In this document: piece by piece, positions 34,103 to 43,228 of the stretch
Position numbering within the stretch: position 1 is the stretch's first letter
Layout of the letters: every line of letters starts with the position of its first letter
NCBI RefSeq assembly: GCF_000428145.1
Contig: NZ_ATZJ01000002.1
Coordinates: 124,001-188,000 of the forward strand
Source of the DNA: Chitinilyticum litopenaei DSM 21440
GTDB taxonomy: Bacteria; Pseudomonadota; Gammaproteobacteria; Burkholderiales; Chitinibacteraceae
Direction of reading: 5' to 3'
DNA: 64,000 nucleotides
Program-made: the position numbers and the translations under genes
Notes under the pieces: generated by a model
Seen by the model: only the letters and a program-made list of their open reading frames with translations
Told to the model about the DNA's origin: nothing
Database searches by the model: none

Positions 34103-34258
34103 TGGGTTTCCTGTCATTGGTAAATGCACTGAAAGAGGCGGAAGCTACCAGAATGTCTGGGCATTGGCTGTCAATTCGTTCACAACACACGGGCCAGATG
34201 CTTACGCAGCAATGAAGTTCGGCATGGGCCGACCATGCGGCTAATGGTGCCGAATGCA

Positions 34259-34302
34259 AATACCGCACCTGCCCAGCGCACAGCAATGCAAAAGCAGGTA
34301 TC
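34259..34302. repeat. Degenerate TATACC-type repeat remnant
   Basis: ATACCGCACCTGC and GCAGGTAT form an inverted pair. A second GGGTATA lies at about 34350. The spacing does not fit the 48- or 59-bp classes. The rest of the 34103-34356 gap holds no gene or clear promoter. Confidence 0.4.
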
Positions 34303-34356
34303 AAGCCATAGCCTTTGTATTTGAAAGGCAAAAACCATTTACATTGACGGGTATAT

Positions 34357-34830
34357 TCACCAGCCGCCGAACAGCGCCTGCAGCTCACGCCGATAATCGG
34401 CCACTGCGGCATCGCCTTCGCGCGGCGCCCAGCAGCCCCACTCGTCTCCGGCTGGCGGCACGTACGGACCGGCCTTGCACTCCAGAAAGATGGTGCCTCT
34501 GGCAAGCGCCAGCACCGCATGGAATTGCCCGGCCGGAATATCGATGGCCATCAGCGGGCCACCGGGGGCAAGGCGATGCACGGCGCTGATTGCACCCTGC
34601 TCGTCGAAGAGCACGACGCCCAGCTCGCCGGCCAGCGCCAGCAGCAATTCAGCCTTCTGCGGATCGCGATGGCGGTGCGGCGCCACATAGCAGCCCGGTT
34701 CAATCGCGATCAGTAGCCGATGGCAGAGGTCGTCGAGGCTGGCGTGCAGATTGTGATGCGTGCGCCCGCGCGGCGATTCGCCAGCCCGGACGTTCAAAGC
34801 GGCGAGCAAGTCGCGATCAACGAGGCTCAC
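34357..34830 (-). CDS. WbuC-type cupin metalloprotein
   Basis: The 157-residue protein matches the WbuC cupin family: RTHHNLHASLDDLCHRLLIA, then PGCYVAPHRHRDPQKAE. Likely metal ligands are H52, H54, E61 and H104. The biochemical function of this family is not established; members occur in O-antigen loci and elsewhere. The GTG start overlaps the mnmA stop (GTGA), so translation is coupled to mnmA. Confidence 0.8.
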   Translation of the reverse strand: MSLVDRDLLAALNVRAGESPRGRTHHNLHASLDDLCHRLLIAIEPGCYVAPHRHRDPQKAELLLALAGELGVVLFDEQGAISAVHRLAPGGPLMAIDIPAGQFHAVLALARGTIFLECKAGPYVPPAGDEWGCWAPREGDAAVADYRRELQALFGGW

Positions 34831-35897
34831 AGAATGATGCCGCCACCCAGACAGACATCGCCGTCGTAGAGCACCATCGACTGCCCCGGCGTCACCGCCC
34901 ATTGCGGATCAGTGAACTTCAGCTCGCAGCGGCCGTCGCCCAGATCGACCAGCTCGCAGGCGGCGTCCTGCTGGCGGTAGCGGGTTTTCGCGGTGTAGCG
35001 GCCGGGGGCCGGCGCTTCACCGAGAATCCACGAGCAATCCTGTGCGACCAGCGTCGATTTCAGCAGCAGCGGGTGGTCGTGGCCCTGGACGACGATCAGC
35101 TCGTTTGCCGCCATGTCCTTGGCCGCCACGAACCACGGCTCGCCGCTGCCCGATTTGTCGCCACCGATGCCCAGCCCCTGGCGCTGGCCCAGCGTGTAGA
35201 ACATCAGCCCCATATGCTCGCCCATCACGCGCCCTTCCGGCGTGACCATGCGGCCGGGCTTGGTCGGCAGGTAGCGGTTCAGGAATTCGCGGAACGGCCG
35301 CTCGCCGATGAAGCAGATGCCGGTGCTGTCCTTCTTTTTCGCGTTGGGCAGCTGGATCTGCTCGGCGATCGCGCGCACTTCACTTTTCAGCAAGCCCCCG
35401 AGCGGGAACACCGCCTGGCTGACCTGGGCCTGCGACAGGCGATAGAGGAAGTAAGTCTGATCCTTGCTCTGATCGCGGGCTCTGATCAGCTCGGTGCGCC
35501 CGTCGGCGCGCACACGGTTGCCGCAATAGTGGCCGGTTGCCATCTTCGCGCCGCCCAGCGCAATCGCGTAGTCCAGAAAGCATTTGAACTTGATTTCGCT
35601 ATTGCACAGGATGTCCGGGTTCGGCGTGCGCCCGGCCTGGTACTCGGCCAGGAAATAGGCAAACACACGATCCTTGTATTCGCTGGCAAAGTTGACCAGC
35701 TCGATGTCGATGCCCAGCAGATCGGCCACCGCGATGGCGTCCATGCTGTCTTCCTTGATCGAGCAATACTCGTCGTTGTTGTCGTCTTCCCAGTTCTGCA
35801 TGAAGACGCCATGCACCTCGTGCCCCTGTGCTTTCAACAGGTGCGCGGTGACCGAGGAATCGACCCCGCCCGAGAGCCCCACCACGATCTTGCTCAT
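34827..35897 (-). CDS. mnmA: tRNA-specific 2-thiouridylase MnmA
   Basis: This 356-residue enzyme thiolates U34 of tRNAs for Glu, Gln and Lys with sulfur from IscS through the Tus relay. The ATP pyrophosphatase loop GLSGGVDSSV is at 7-16. The catalytic cysteines are C98 (DILCNSEIKF) and C193 (TGICFIGER). It overlaps nudJ upstream (ATGA) and the cupin gene downstream (GTGA), so three genes form a tight operon. Confidence 0.97.
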   Translation of the reverse strand: MSKIVVGLSGGVDSSVTAHLLKAQGHEVHGVFMQNWEDDNNDEYCSIKEDSMDAIAVADLLGIDIELVNFASEYKDRVFAYFLAEYQAGRTPNPDILCNSEIKFKCFLDYAIALGGAKMATGHYCGNRVRADGRTELIRARDQSKDQTYFLYRLSQAQVSQAVFPLGGLLKSEVRAIAEQIQLPNAKKKDSTGICFIGERPFREFLNRYLPTKPGRMVTPEGRVMGEHMGLMFYTLGQRQGLGIGGDKSGSGEPWFVAAKDMAANELIVVQGHDHPLLLKSTLVAQDCSWILGEAPAPGRYTAKTRYRQQDAACELVDLGDGRCELKFTDPQWAVTPGQSMVLYDGDVCLGGGIIL

Positions 35898-36361
35898 GCC
35901 AGTGCCCCTTCGTTGCGGGCGTCGAAATCGCGCAGCAGCTCCAGCGGGTAGCGCTTGCCGGCCAGATAGTCATCGACGCAGGCGAGAATCAGCGGGCTGC
36001 GGTGCTGCGCGCTGCGCGCAATCAGTTCATCACGCGTGAGCCACACGGCGGCTTCGATGCCGTCGTCAAGCTGGCGCTCGGGATAATGCACTCCCAGCTC
36101 GCCGGTAAACGCGTAGCGCAGATAGGTGAGATCGGTGCCGGGAACGGTCCACTGGTAGATGCCGACCAGCGCCGTCGGCTTGAAGGTGTAGGCAGTTTCT
36201 TCCAGCGTTTCGCGCACGCAGGCCGCCACAATCGATTCGTTTTTCTCGACGTGGCCAGCAGGCTGGTTGAGCTTGAGTTCGCCCTGGATGCGCTCTTCGA
36301 CAAACAGGAACTTGCCGTCACGCTCAACGACGGTGGCGACGGTGGTATTGGGTTTCCACAT
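35894..36361 (-). CDS. nudJ: NudJ-type Nudix hydrolase
   Basis: The 155-residue Nudix phosphatase is related to E. coli NudJ, which acts on HMP-PP and nucleoside di- and triphosphates. The Nudix box GHVEKNESIVAACVRETLEE is intact apart from the usual glycine after EE, where TAY replaces TGx. Start ATG at 36361 gives MWKPNTTVATVVE, the family N-terminus. It overlaps mnmA by 4 nt; nudJ-mnmA is also the order in E. coli. Confidence 0.9.
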   Translation of the reverse strand: MWKPNTTVATVVERDGKFLFVEERIQGELKLNQPAGHVEKNESIVAACVRETLEETAYTFKPTALVGIYQWTVPGTDLTYLRYAFTGELGVHYPERQLDDGIEAAVWLTRDELIARSAQHRSPLILACVDDYLAGKRYPLELLRDFDARNEGALA

Positions 36362-36471
36362 GGGATCAGGCTTGGCTGGGCAAAAGGCGATTTTACCAGC
36401 TGGCGGCACTTGCGCCGCGGCAGCTCGTCAGCGCAGGGCACGCGACGGGCCGCCAGACAAGCAATGGCCAA

Positions 36472-36530
36472 ATACCCAGCAAAGGATAGCCACACAGCCC
36501 ATTCATTTAAATGGCTTCAGACACATACCC
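36472..36530. repeat. 59-bp TATACC-type dispersed repeat
   Basis: It runs from ATACCCAGC to ATACCC with central arms AGCCCATT / AATGGCTT. It is exactly 59 bp. It lies in the 379-nt region upstream of nudJ and downstream of the chemoreceptor gene. Confidence 0.8.
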
Positions 36531-36608
36531 GACAAAAACTCAATGGCCTTGGAACATGAACTTCTCCGCCGGCCCACGCTTCCGCGCTCCTAAACAACAA
36601 AACCAGTG

Positions 36609-36705
36609 AACCACAGAGACACAGAGAGCACAGAGGAAGCAAAACCCTGAGTAATGCCTATGACGTGCTCGCGCTTTTCTCTGTGTTCTCTGTGTCTCTG
36701 TGGTT
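36609..36705. repeat. ACCACAGAG/CTCTGTGGT inverted repeat
   Basis: AACCACAGAGACACAGAG on the left pairs with CTCTGTGTCTCTGTGGTT on the right. It is the third copy of the family. Together with the 59-bp repeat it accounts for most of the gene-free stretch 36362-36740; I see no ORF or RNA there. Confidence 0.85.
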
Positions 36706-36740
36706 GATTTGGATTTTGCCGAGAGGTATTGCCAAGCAGC

Positions 36741-38816
36741 TCAGGTCTTGAAACGCGCCACCAGCTCGCGCAGGCTGGCCGAGAGATGTTCCAGCTGGCC
36801 GACGGCCTGCATGATGTCGGCCATGGCCTGGTCATTGCTGCTGGCCATGCTGCTGATGCGCTCGATGTTCTGCGCAATATCGGTGCTTGCCGCCGCCTGC
36901 TCGCGGGTCGAGCCGGCAATCGACTGCACATTGTCCACCAGCGCGCCGGTCGCGCCGCAAACCGCCCCGATGGCGGCGCTGGCCTGCTGGGACAGCTCGA
37001 CACAGCTGCCGATATAGCCGCGCGTGGCGCTCATTTCCCGCCCCGCCGTGCCGACCTCCTGCTGGATGCCGTTGACGATCTGGCCAATTTCGACGGTGGC
37101 TTCGGCTGTGCGCGCGGCCAGCTTGCGCACCTCGTCGGCCACAACGGCAAAGCCGCGGCCCTGTTCGCCGGCGCGCGCGGCCTCGATGGCGGCATTCAGC
37201 GCCAGCAGATTGGTCTGGTCGGCGATGTCCTTGATCACGCTGACGATCCGGTCAACATTGCCCAGCTCCTGATTGAGCCCCTGCATGGTGTGCGACAGCG
37301 CATCAATGCTGCGATTGACCTCGGCAATCTCGCCAGCCACCCGCCCGACCAGCTGCTGGCCAGCCTCGATGCCGCTGCTGGCGGTGTGCGCCAGCTGATT
37401 GACATCTTCGGTGGTGGTGGCGATGTGCTGGATGCTCACCGTGACCTCCTCGACACTGGCAGCGGTGGCGCTGGAGGCTTCCGCCTGCTGGCGCGAGGCA
37501 CGCCCCACCGATTGCGCGCTGCCGGTCAGCCCGGCGGCGGCGCTACCCACCGCCTCGCTCTGCTCGCGCACCTGCACGAACATCGCACGCAAACGCTCCA
37601 TGAACTGGTTGAAGGCCTGACTGCTGCGGCCGATTTCATCGCCGGAATGCACGTCCAGCCGCCGGGTCAGGTCCCCGGTGCCTTCCGCGAGCGTGGCCAT
37701 GGCGCGCGCCAGTCGCGCCAGCGGCCGGGTGAGCACGGTGAGCAGGCCGGCGATCAGGGCCAGCATCAGCAAACCCGCCACCACGCCAATCACGATCGCG
37801 CGATTGCGGGCAGCCACGGCGTCGGCCATGATCGTCGCCTTGGGCACCAGCACGCCCAGCGCCCAGTTCTGCCCGCTTTGCCCCATGCGTACCGGTTGCC
37901 AGTGCTGGATCAGCCCGTCGCGCTCGAAACGCACGATCTCCCCCTTGGCCAGTTGCGCGAGAAAACCGGCGGGATAGGCGGCCTCGGCCACCGGTTTGCC
38001 CAGCTGCGCGGCATCCTGCGCCACCACATGCAGGCCACCGGCCGAAATCAGCTGCAACTGCCCGGTGCCCAGCGGTTGCTGGCGGGACAGGGTCTCCTGC
38101 AGCTTGCCCAGCGGCAGGTCGACTGCCGCGACACCGGCAAATTTGCCGCCGGCATCGCGCAGGACAACCGCCAGCGAGGACATCAGCACCTGCTTGCCCT
38201 GCACCTCGTAGGCATAGGGCTCGGTGACGGTATCGCGGCCACGCTGCTTGGGGGTGTAGTAGAAATCGCCCCAGCCCGGCTTTTCATATTCCGGCTGGTA
38301 GCCCGCGGGATTGCCGCGATAGGGCTCGGCGAGCTTCTGCTGCGCGGCCCCCAGCATCACATCCTGCGCGATCTTGTCGCCCACGCGGGTAATGTAGGGC
38401 ATGTAGCGTCCGCTGGGGTCATGCAGCGGCCAGTCGCTGGCGTACTGCGCATCCTTGCCGTCGAGCGCATCGGGCTCCATCAGCATCCACAGGCCGGATG
38501 CCTGAGGGTAATCGGCGAGCAGGCGCATCAGCAGCCTGTCCAGCGCCTTGCGCTCGGGCATGGCCCCGGCGCGCAGGCCGTCGACCGTGGCGGCCAGCTG
38601 TTGCGGCAGCGCGTAGGCCAGATCGAACTGCGCCTCGATCTGCCGGCCCTGGCTGGCGGCCTCCAGCTCCAGGCGCGCCAGGCCGTTCTTCTCGGCGTCG
38701 CGGTAAATCCCGCTGCTGATGACGGTGATCATGATGCCAAAGCCCGCCACGATGGCGAACGCTGCCGCGCTGACGACCTTGGTGCGCAATTGCATGTTTT
38801 GCCAGACTGACCGCAT
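36741..38816 (-). CDS. Methyl-accepting chemotaxis protein
   Basis: The 691-residue transmembrane chemoreceptor has a helix at about 10-35, a periplasmic dCache-like sensor domain to about residue 325, a second helix near 330-352 (IVIGVVAGLLMLALIAG), a HAMP domain, and the cytoplasmic signalling domain. The hairpin tip motif AGEQGRGFAVVADEVR lies near residues 545-560. No C-terminal CheR-tethering pentapeptide is present. GGAGAG precedes the ATG at 38816. The ligand cannot be predicted. Confidence 0.93.
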   Translation of the reverse strand: MRSVWQNMQLRTKVVSAAAFAIVAGFGIMITVISSGIYRDAEKNGLARLELEAASQGRQIEAQFDLAYALPQQLAATVDGLRAGAMPERKALDRLLMRLLADYPQASGLWMLMEPDALDGKDAQYASDWPLHDPSGRYMPYITRVGDKIAQDVMLGAAQQKLAEPYRGNPAGYQPEYEKPGWGDFYYTPKQRGRDTVTEPYAYEVQGKQVLMSSLAVVLRDAGGKFAGVAAVDLPLGKLQETLSRQQPLGTGQLQLISAGGLHVVAQDAAQLGKPVAEAAYPAGFLAQLAKGEIVRFERDGLIQHWQPVRMGQSGQNWALGVLVPKATIMADAVAARNRAIVIGVVAGLLMLALIAGLLTVLTRPLARLARAMATLAEGTGDLTRRLDVHSGDEIGRSSQAFNQFMERLRAMFVQVREQSEAVGSAAAGLTGSAQSVGRASRQQAEASSATAASVEEVTVSIQHIATTTEDVNQLAHTASSGIEAGQQLVGRVAGEIAEVNRSIDALSHTMQGLNQELGNVDRIVSVIKDIADQTNLLALNAAIEAARAGEQGRGFAVVADEVRKLAARTAEATVEIGQIVNGIQQEVGTAGREMSATRGYIGSCVELSQQASAAIGAVCGATGALVDNVQSIAGSTREQAAASTDIAQNIERISSMASSNDQAMADIMQAVGQLEHLSASLRELVARFKT

Positions 38817-38935
38817 GAAGGCTCTCCGTCGCCGATGCCGGACGGCATCCCTCTCCGCTATATGGCTGGCGCAGCCCGCAAGAGCAAGGAACACGGCGTC
38901 AGCGCGCCGATCAGCTGTAAGAAATGCCCAGAAAA

Positions 38936-38970
38936 ATGCCCCAGGCCCGCCAAAGCGGGCCTGGGGCATT
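38936..38970 (-). terminator. Intrinsic terminator of the OmpA-like gene
   Basis: The stem AATGCCCCAGGCCCGC / GCGGGCCTGGGGCATT is followed on the minus strand by TTTTTC. It lies 41 nt after the OmpA-like stop codon. Confidence 0.9.
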
Positions 38971-39010
38971 GGGGCCGGTCATGCGCCGGGCACGGGCCCG
39001 GCTGGCCGCA

Positions 39011-39664
39011 TTACTGCTGCGGCGCCGGTTCGGCGACGAAAATCTCCACCCGGCGGTTCTGCGCCCGCCCGGCCACCGTGGCGTTGTCGGCCACCGGCTC
39101 GCGCGCGCCGCGCCCATCAATGGCCATGCGGCTGAAAGCCACCCCCCGGTTGCTGAGGTAATCGCGCACGGCCGCCGCACGATTGACCGACAGCGGGTTG
39201 TTGATGGCATCGCTGCCGGTGCTGTCGGTATGGCCGACGATGGTCACCCGCGTCACCGGATTCTGGTTCAGCGTCTGGGCAAAGCGGTCGAGAATCGGCC
39301 GCATGTTCGGCTTGATCGCGTATTTGCCGGTGTCAAAGGAAAAGTCGCTGGGCACCTCGAGCTTGAGCTCGTTGTTGGGCGTCTTGCTGACTTCAATGCC
39401 GGTACCTTCGGTGGCGGCTTCCATTTCCTGACGCTGCTTTTCCATGTGCGAAGACCAGATATAGCCGCCGATGGCGCCAACGGCGGCGCCGATGGCCGCA
39501 TCCCGGCCGACATGGTCGCTGCCGGTGGTCTTGCCGATGATGGCGCCAGCCGCCGCACCACCGAGGGCGCCCAGCAGTGTGCCCTGACCGGTTTGCGTCA
39601 TCTGGCCATTGGCGCAACCGGTCATGACCAGAACCAGGGCGAGAGGCAAAAGGGCTTGTTTCAT
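39011..39664 (-). CDS. OmpA-family lipoprotein (YiaD/Pal-like)
   Basis: The 217-residue outer-membrane lipoprotein has lipobox LVMTGC. A glycine-zipper segment follows (LLGALGGAAAGAIIGKTTG and the next 25 residues). The C-terminal OmpA domain, with VTIVGHTDSTGSDAINNPLS and the conserved arginine in SVNRAAAVRDYL, should bind peptidoglycan. I chose ATG 39664 because AAGGA lies 11 nt upstream. Confidence 0.9.
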   Translation of the reverse strand: MKQALLPLALVLVMTGCANGQMTQTGQGTLLGALGGAAAGAIIGKTTGSDHVGRDAAIGAAVGAIGGYIWSSHMEKQRQEMEAATEGTGIEVSKTPNNELKLEVPSDFSFDTGKYAIKPNMRPILDRFAQTLNQNPVTRVTIVGHTDSTGSDAINNPLSVNRAAAVRDYLSNRGVAFSRMAIDGRGAREPVADNATVAGRAQNRRVEIFVAEPAPQQ

Positions 39665-39822
39665 GGCGAGCATCCTTGTGTAAGCGCAATGTGAAGCAAT
39701 TTTAGGCGCATTCGTGTTACCGGCGCTGTAGGCAAATTCACACCAGCCTGTCCAGCCCCGATCCGGTACTGCCCTCATCCTGGCAGATGCCGGCTTAACG
39801 GCAGGTTAACGGCGCCCCACAC

Positions 39823-40680
39823 TCAGGCCAGCACGCCCCCGCGGTAATCCTGAATGGCCTGATGCAGCTCGGCCTCGGTATTCATCACGAAGGGCCCGTA
39901 TTGTGCAATCGGCTCGCCCAGCGGCTGCCCGGCCAGCAACAACAGCCGCGCGCCCTCCGCTCCGGCAAGCAGCGAGACGCCATCGGCGTGCGCCGCATTG
40001 TCCAGCACTGCCATCTGTCTCGACGGCACCGGCGTCCCGGCAATCTGCACCTCGCCCCGGTAGACATACACAAAGGCATTGTGGGCGACGGGCAAGGCCT
40101 GTGCGAAGGTCATCCCGGCATCCAGCCAGACATCCAGATACAGCGGCTCGGTATCCGGGCGCGTGATGGCGCCGGTGATGCCCTGGCTTGCACCAGCCAG
40201 CACGCGCACGCGTCCGCCGCCGGGCAGCGCATAGTCGGGAATCGCCGCTGCCGGAATGTCGCGATACCAGGCCGGCTGCATCTTGCTGCGGGCCGGCAGG
40301 TTCAGCCAGAGCTGGAACCCCTCCATCAGGCCATCCTCCTGCTCGGGCATTTCGCTGTGGATGACGCCGCGCCCGGCGCACATCCATTGCATGCCGCCCG
40401 GTTCCAGCAGACCTTCATTGCCGGCCGAATCGCGGTGGCGCATGCGCCCGGCCAGCATATAGGTCACCGTTTCGAAACCGCGATGCGGGTGCGGCGGGAA
40501 GCCGGCGATGTAGTCGTCGGGGTTCTCGTTGGCAAAGGCATCGAGCATCAGGAAGGGGTCAAGCCGGCGCTGCAGTTCGCTCGCCAGCACGCGGGTGAGC
40601 TTCACGCCCGCGCCATCGGCAGTGGCTCGCCCGGCGACGAGGCGCTCGATGCGGCGGGATGCGTGGACAGTACTTGTCAT
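39823..40680 (-). CDS. Pirin family protein
   Basis: The 285-residue bicupin has the pirin metal-site motif HPHRGFETVTYMLAGRM followed by HRDSAGNEG and HSEMP. Bacterial pirins include quercetin 2,3-dioxygenases; the substrate here is unknown. AGGAG precedes the ATG at 40680. The 48-bp repeat begins 51 nt upstream. Confidence 0.9.
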   Translation of the reverse strand: MTSTVHASRRIERLVAGRATADGAGVKLTRVLASELQRRLDPFLMLDAFANENPDDYIAGFPPHPHRGFETVTYMLAGRMRHRDSAGNEGLLEPGGMQWMCAGRGVIHSEMPEQEDGLMEGFQLWLNLPARSKMQPAWYRDIPAAAIPDYALPGGGRVRVLAGASQGITGAITRPDTEPLYLDVWLDAGMTFAQALPVAHNAFVYVYRGEVQIAGTPVPSRQMAVLDNAAHADGVSLLAGAEGARLLLLAGQPLGEPIAQYGPFVMNTEAELHQAIQDYRGGVLA

Positions 40681-40731
40681 GATTTTCTCCTGAACGCTGA
40701 TCGGCGGCCTGATCCACCCTGACTTCACCAG

Positions 40732-40779
40732 GGTATCAACCTGTACCACATACTGCAAAAGGGCAGCAGGAATATACCC
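40732..40779. repeat. 48-bp TATACC-type palindromic repeat
   Basis: GGTATCAACCTG...GAATATACCC, exactly 48 bp. It lies between the azoR stop and the pirin start on the minus strand. Confidence 0.8.
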
Positions 40780-40842
40780 GCCACCCTTCATAATCAATCC
40801 GCACTACCTGGCACACCGTTTTGCCGTGTGCCTTTCGTGCAA

Positions 40843-41436
40843 TCAGGCCAGTACTGCGTCGATGTCGCTGCGCGCCCTGGCCAGTGAATCCGGTGCATCC
40901 GGCATGGCCATGCCTTCGGCGTAGATGAATTCGACGTCGTGCATGCCCAGAAAACCCAGCACGGTCTTCAGAAACGGCACTTGCGTGTCGCTGGCGCTGT
41001 CGCGATGCACGCCACCGCGGGTCAGGGCGACATAGACCTTCTTGCCGGTCAGCAGGCCTTCCGGGCCGTTTTCGGTATAGCGGAAAGTGACGCGGGCGCG
41101 GCAGATGGCGTCGATCCAGTTCTTCAAAAGACCGGTCACGCTGAAGTTGTACATCGGCACACCCAGTACCAGTACGTCGGCGGCCTGCACTTCGGCGATC
41201 AGCGCATCATCCAGCGCCACACGGGCAGCCTGTTCCGGGCTGCGAGCGTCTTCGGGCGTCATCAGCGCGGTCAGCGCGGCTTCGTCGAGCACCGGGTGCG
41301 GATTGCGCGCCAGGTCGCGCACGCTCACCGCAGCGTCGGGCTGGCGAGCCAGGAGGCTGGCGACGATGGCATTGGCCAGCTCGGTGGATTGGGAACCGCT
41401 GCTGCGGGCGCTGCTGTTGATTTGCAGGATGTTCAT
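40843..41436 (-). CDS. azoR: FMN-dependent NADH-azoreductase
   Basis: The 197-residue flavodoxin-like quinone and azo-dye reductase has INSSARSSGSQS near the N-terminus for FMN phosphate binding. The PMYNFSVTGLLKNWID segment is typical of AzoR. It is divergent from a LysR regulator with a 106-nt gap, which suggests that the regulator controls it. Confidence 0.92.
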   Translation of the reverse strand: MNILQINSSARSSGSQSTELANAIVASLLARQPDAAVSVRDLARNPHPVLDEAALTALMTPEDARSPEQAARVALDDALIAEVQAADVLVLGVPMYNFSVTGLLKNWIDAICRARVTFRYTENGPEGLLTGKKVYVALTRGGVHRDSASDTQVPFLKTVLGFLGMHDVEFIYAEGMAMPDAPDSLARARSDIDAVLA

Positions 41437-41542
41437 GGTGTCTCTCCGGGTGTGGGGTGGTGATGGACACACTGTATTCCCTGCAAACAAACCGATAAAT
41501 CCGGCAAAATGGCAATCATTATTCCACCAATGGGACAATTCC

Positions 41543-42442
41543 ATGACCCCAGACCCTGCCGACCTGCTGCTCTTCGCCCGCATCGTCGAAGCAGGCAGCT
41601 TCGTGCGCGCCGCCGAGCGCAGCCAGCTGCCGACCTCCACGCTGTCACGACGCCTGTCGGCGCTGGAGGAACAACTGGGCGAGCGCCTGCTGCTGCGCAC
41701 GACGCGCACGCTGACGCTGACCGACTTCGGCGCGGCCGTGCTGGAACATGCCCGCCAGATCGAGCAGGAAACCGCTGCGGCGCAGGCGCTGGCCGAGCAC
41801 CGCCAGCAGGCCCCCAGCGGTACGCTGCGCGTCTCCATGCCCAATGATTTTGCTGCCCATCTGCTGGCGCCGATGCTGGCCGAGTACGGCCAGCGCTACC
41901 CGGAAGTGCAGGTATTGCTCGATCTGTCGCCCGGGCGGGTCGACCTGATTGCCGAGGGTTACGATCTGGTGATCCGCATGGGTGCGCTGCCGGATGACGC
42001 CAGCCTGGTCGCCCGGCGCATCTGGAACTACTGCCCCGGCCTGTATGCGGCACCGGCTTACCTCGCGCAGGCCGGCATTCCCGCGCACCCGGCCGATCTG
42101 GAGCATCACCGCCTGCTGTGCCTGCTGGCCCGCAGCGGCGACCCGGTCAGCTGGGAGCTGCAATTCGGCGAGGAACGCTACACGCCACAGGTGGCAGCCC
42201 GCCTGGCCGTGAATTCGCCTGACATGCTGCTGCGGCTCGCCGAACAGGGGCTGGGGATTGTCGGCTGCTCGCCGGTGTTTGCCGCCAGCCGCCTGGAAAG
42301 CGGCCGGCTGCAGCCGGTGTTGCCCGGCTGGCGGCTGCCGATGGTTACCGGCTGGGCGGTCTATCCGGGCCGGCGGCTGCTGCCGCTGAAAACCCGCGCC
42401 TTTCTGGAATTGCTGGAAGCGTTTCTGTCCTTCGCACGCTGA
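41543..42442 (+). CDS. LysR-family transcriptional regulator
   Basis: The 299-residue regulator has an N-terminal winged helix (about residues 4-62, SFVRAAERSQLPTSTLSRRL) and a periplasmic-binding-like effector domain. It is divergent from azoR. The gap contains an imperfect inverted motif ATTCC-N7-GGACAAT just upstream of its own start, a possible LysR site. It probably regulates azoR in response to quinones or thiol stress; this is inferred from position. Confidence 0.88.
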   Translation: MTPDPADLLLFARIVEAGSFVRAAERSQLPTSTLSRRLSALEEQLGERLLLRTTRTLTLTDFGAAVLEHARQIEQETAAAQALAEHRQQAPSGTLRVSMPNDFAAHLLAPMLAEYGQRYPEVQVLLDLSPGRVDLIAEGYDLVIRMGALPDDASLVARRIWNYCPGLYAAPAYLAQAGIPAHPADLEHHRLLCLLARSGDPVSWELQFGEERYTPQVAARLAVNSPDMLLRLAEQGLGIVGCSPVFAASRLESGRLQPVLPGWRLPMVTGWAVYPGRRLLPLKTRAFLELLEAFLSFAR

Positions 42443-42462
42443 GCATCAGGGTCAGGCACCGC

Positions 42463-43098
42463 TCAGCGCGGCTTGTTCGGCCCGCGCCGGCCGCGCTGTT
42501 TCGGCCGCCCCTGGCCTTGTGGCGGCCTGCCGCCGGTCTTGCTGGTGGCGGGCGCGGCCACCTGCAGTTCACGCCACTCGCCAGGCTGCAACCCATCGAG
42601 GGTATAGCCCCCCACCCCATTGCGAACAAGGCGCAGCGTCGGATACCCCACCTTCGCGGTCATGCGCCGCACTTGCCGGTTCTTGCCTTCACTAATGATG
42701 ATCTCCAGCCAGGTCGTCGGAATCGCGGCACGAAAGCGCACCGGCGGATCGCGCGGCCACAGGCCGTCCGGCTCGGCAATGATGCGCACCTGCGCCGGCT
42801 GCGTGACAAAATCCCCCAGATCGACGCCATGCCGCAAGGGTTCCAGATCGGCGTCCGCAGGCGCACCTTCAACCTGCACCCAGTAGGTTTTCGGCTGCTT
42901 GTGCCGGGGGTCGGCAATGCGCGCCTGCAGCGGCCCGGAATCGGTCAGCAGCAGCAGGCCCTCCGAATCGGTATCGAGCCGGCCCGCCGGATAGACACCG
43001 GGCATGTGCAGCACGTCGGCGAGGCACTGGTGCGGTGGACTGGGGCTGAACTGGCAGATCACGCCATACGGTTTGTTCAACAGAATCAGACGCGCCAT
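42463..43098 (-). CDS. rluE: 23S rRNA pseudouridine synthase RluE
   Basis: The 211-residue RsuA/RluE-type synthase has no S4 domain at the N-terminus, as in RluE. The catalytic aspartate is D42 in GRLDTDSEGLLLL, and EGKNRQVRRM is the second motif. RluE modifies U2457 of 23S rRNA in E. coli. The last 27 residues are a basic Gly/Pro/Arg/Lys tail not found in E. coli RluE. Confidence 0.88.
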   Translation of the reverse strand: MARLILLNKPYGVICQFSPSPPHQCLADVLHMPGVYPAGRLDTDSEGLLLLTDSGPLQARIADPRHKQPKTYWVQVEGAPADADLEPLRHGVDLGDFVTQPAQVRIIAEPDGLWPRDPPVRFRAAIPTTWLEIIISEGKNRQVRRMTAKVGYPTLRLVRNGVGGYTLDGLQPGEWRELQVAAPATSKTGGRPPQGQGRPKQRGRRGPNKPR

Positions 43099-43108
43099 GC
43101 GGTCTCCC

Positions 43109-43138
43109 TTGTCCTGATACGGCCAAACCGGTGATAAT
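43109..43138 (+). promoter_or_regulatory. Predicted sigma-70 promoter for icd
   Basis: TTGTCC and GATAAT are separated by 18 nt, about 90 nt upstream of the icd start. The -10 matches five of six consensus bases. Pattern match only. Confidence 0.4.
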
Positions 43139-43228
43139 AGTGCGTTTTTTCGTCAGCACGCCACCGCAGAACGCGGGCGACGGAAACAGATCACCCAGCG
43201 ACAGCTTACTCAAAAACAGGAAAGAACG

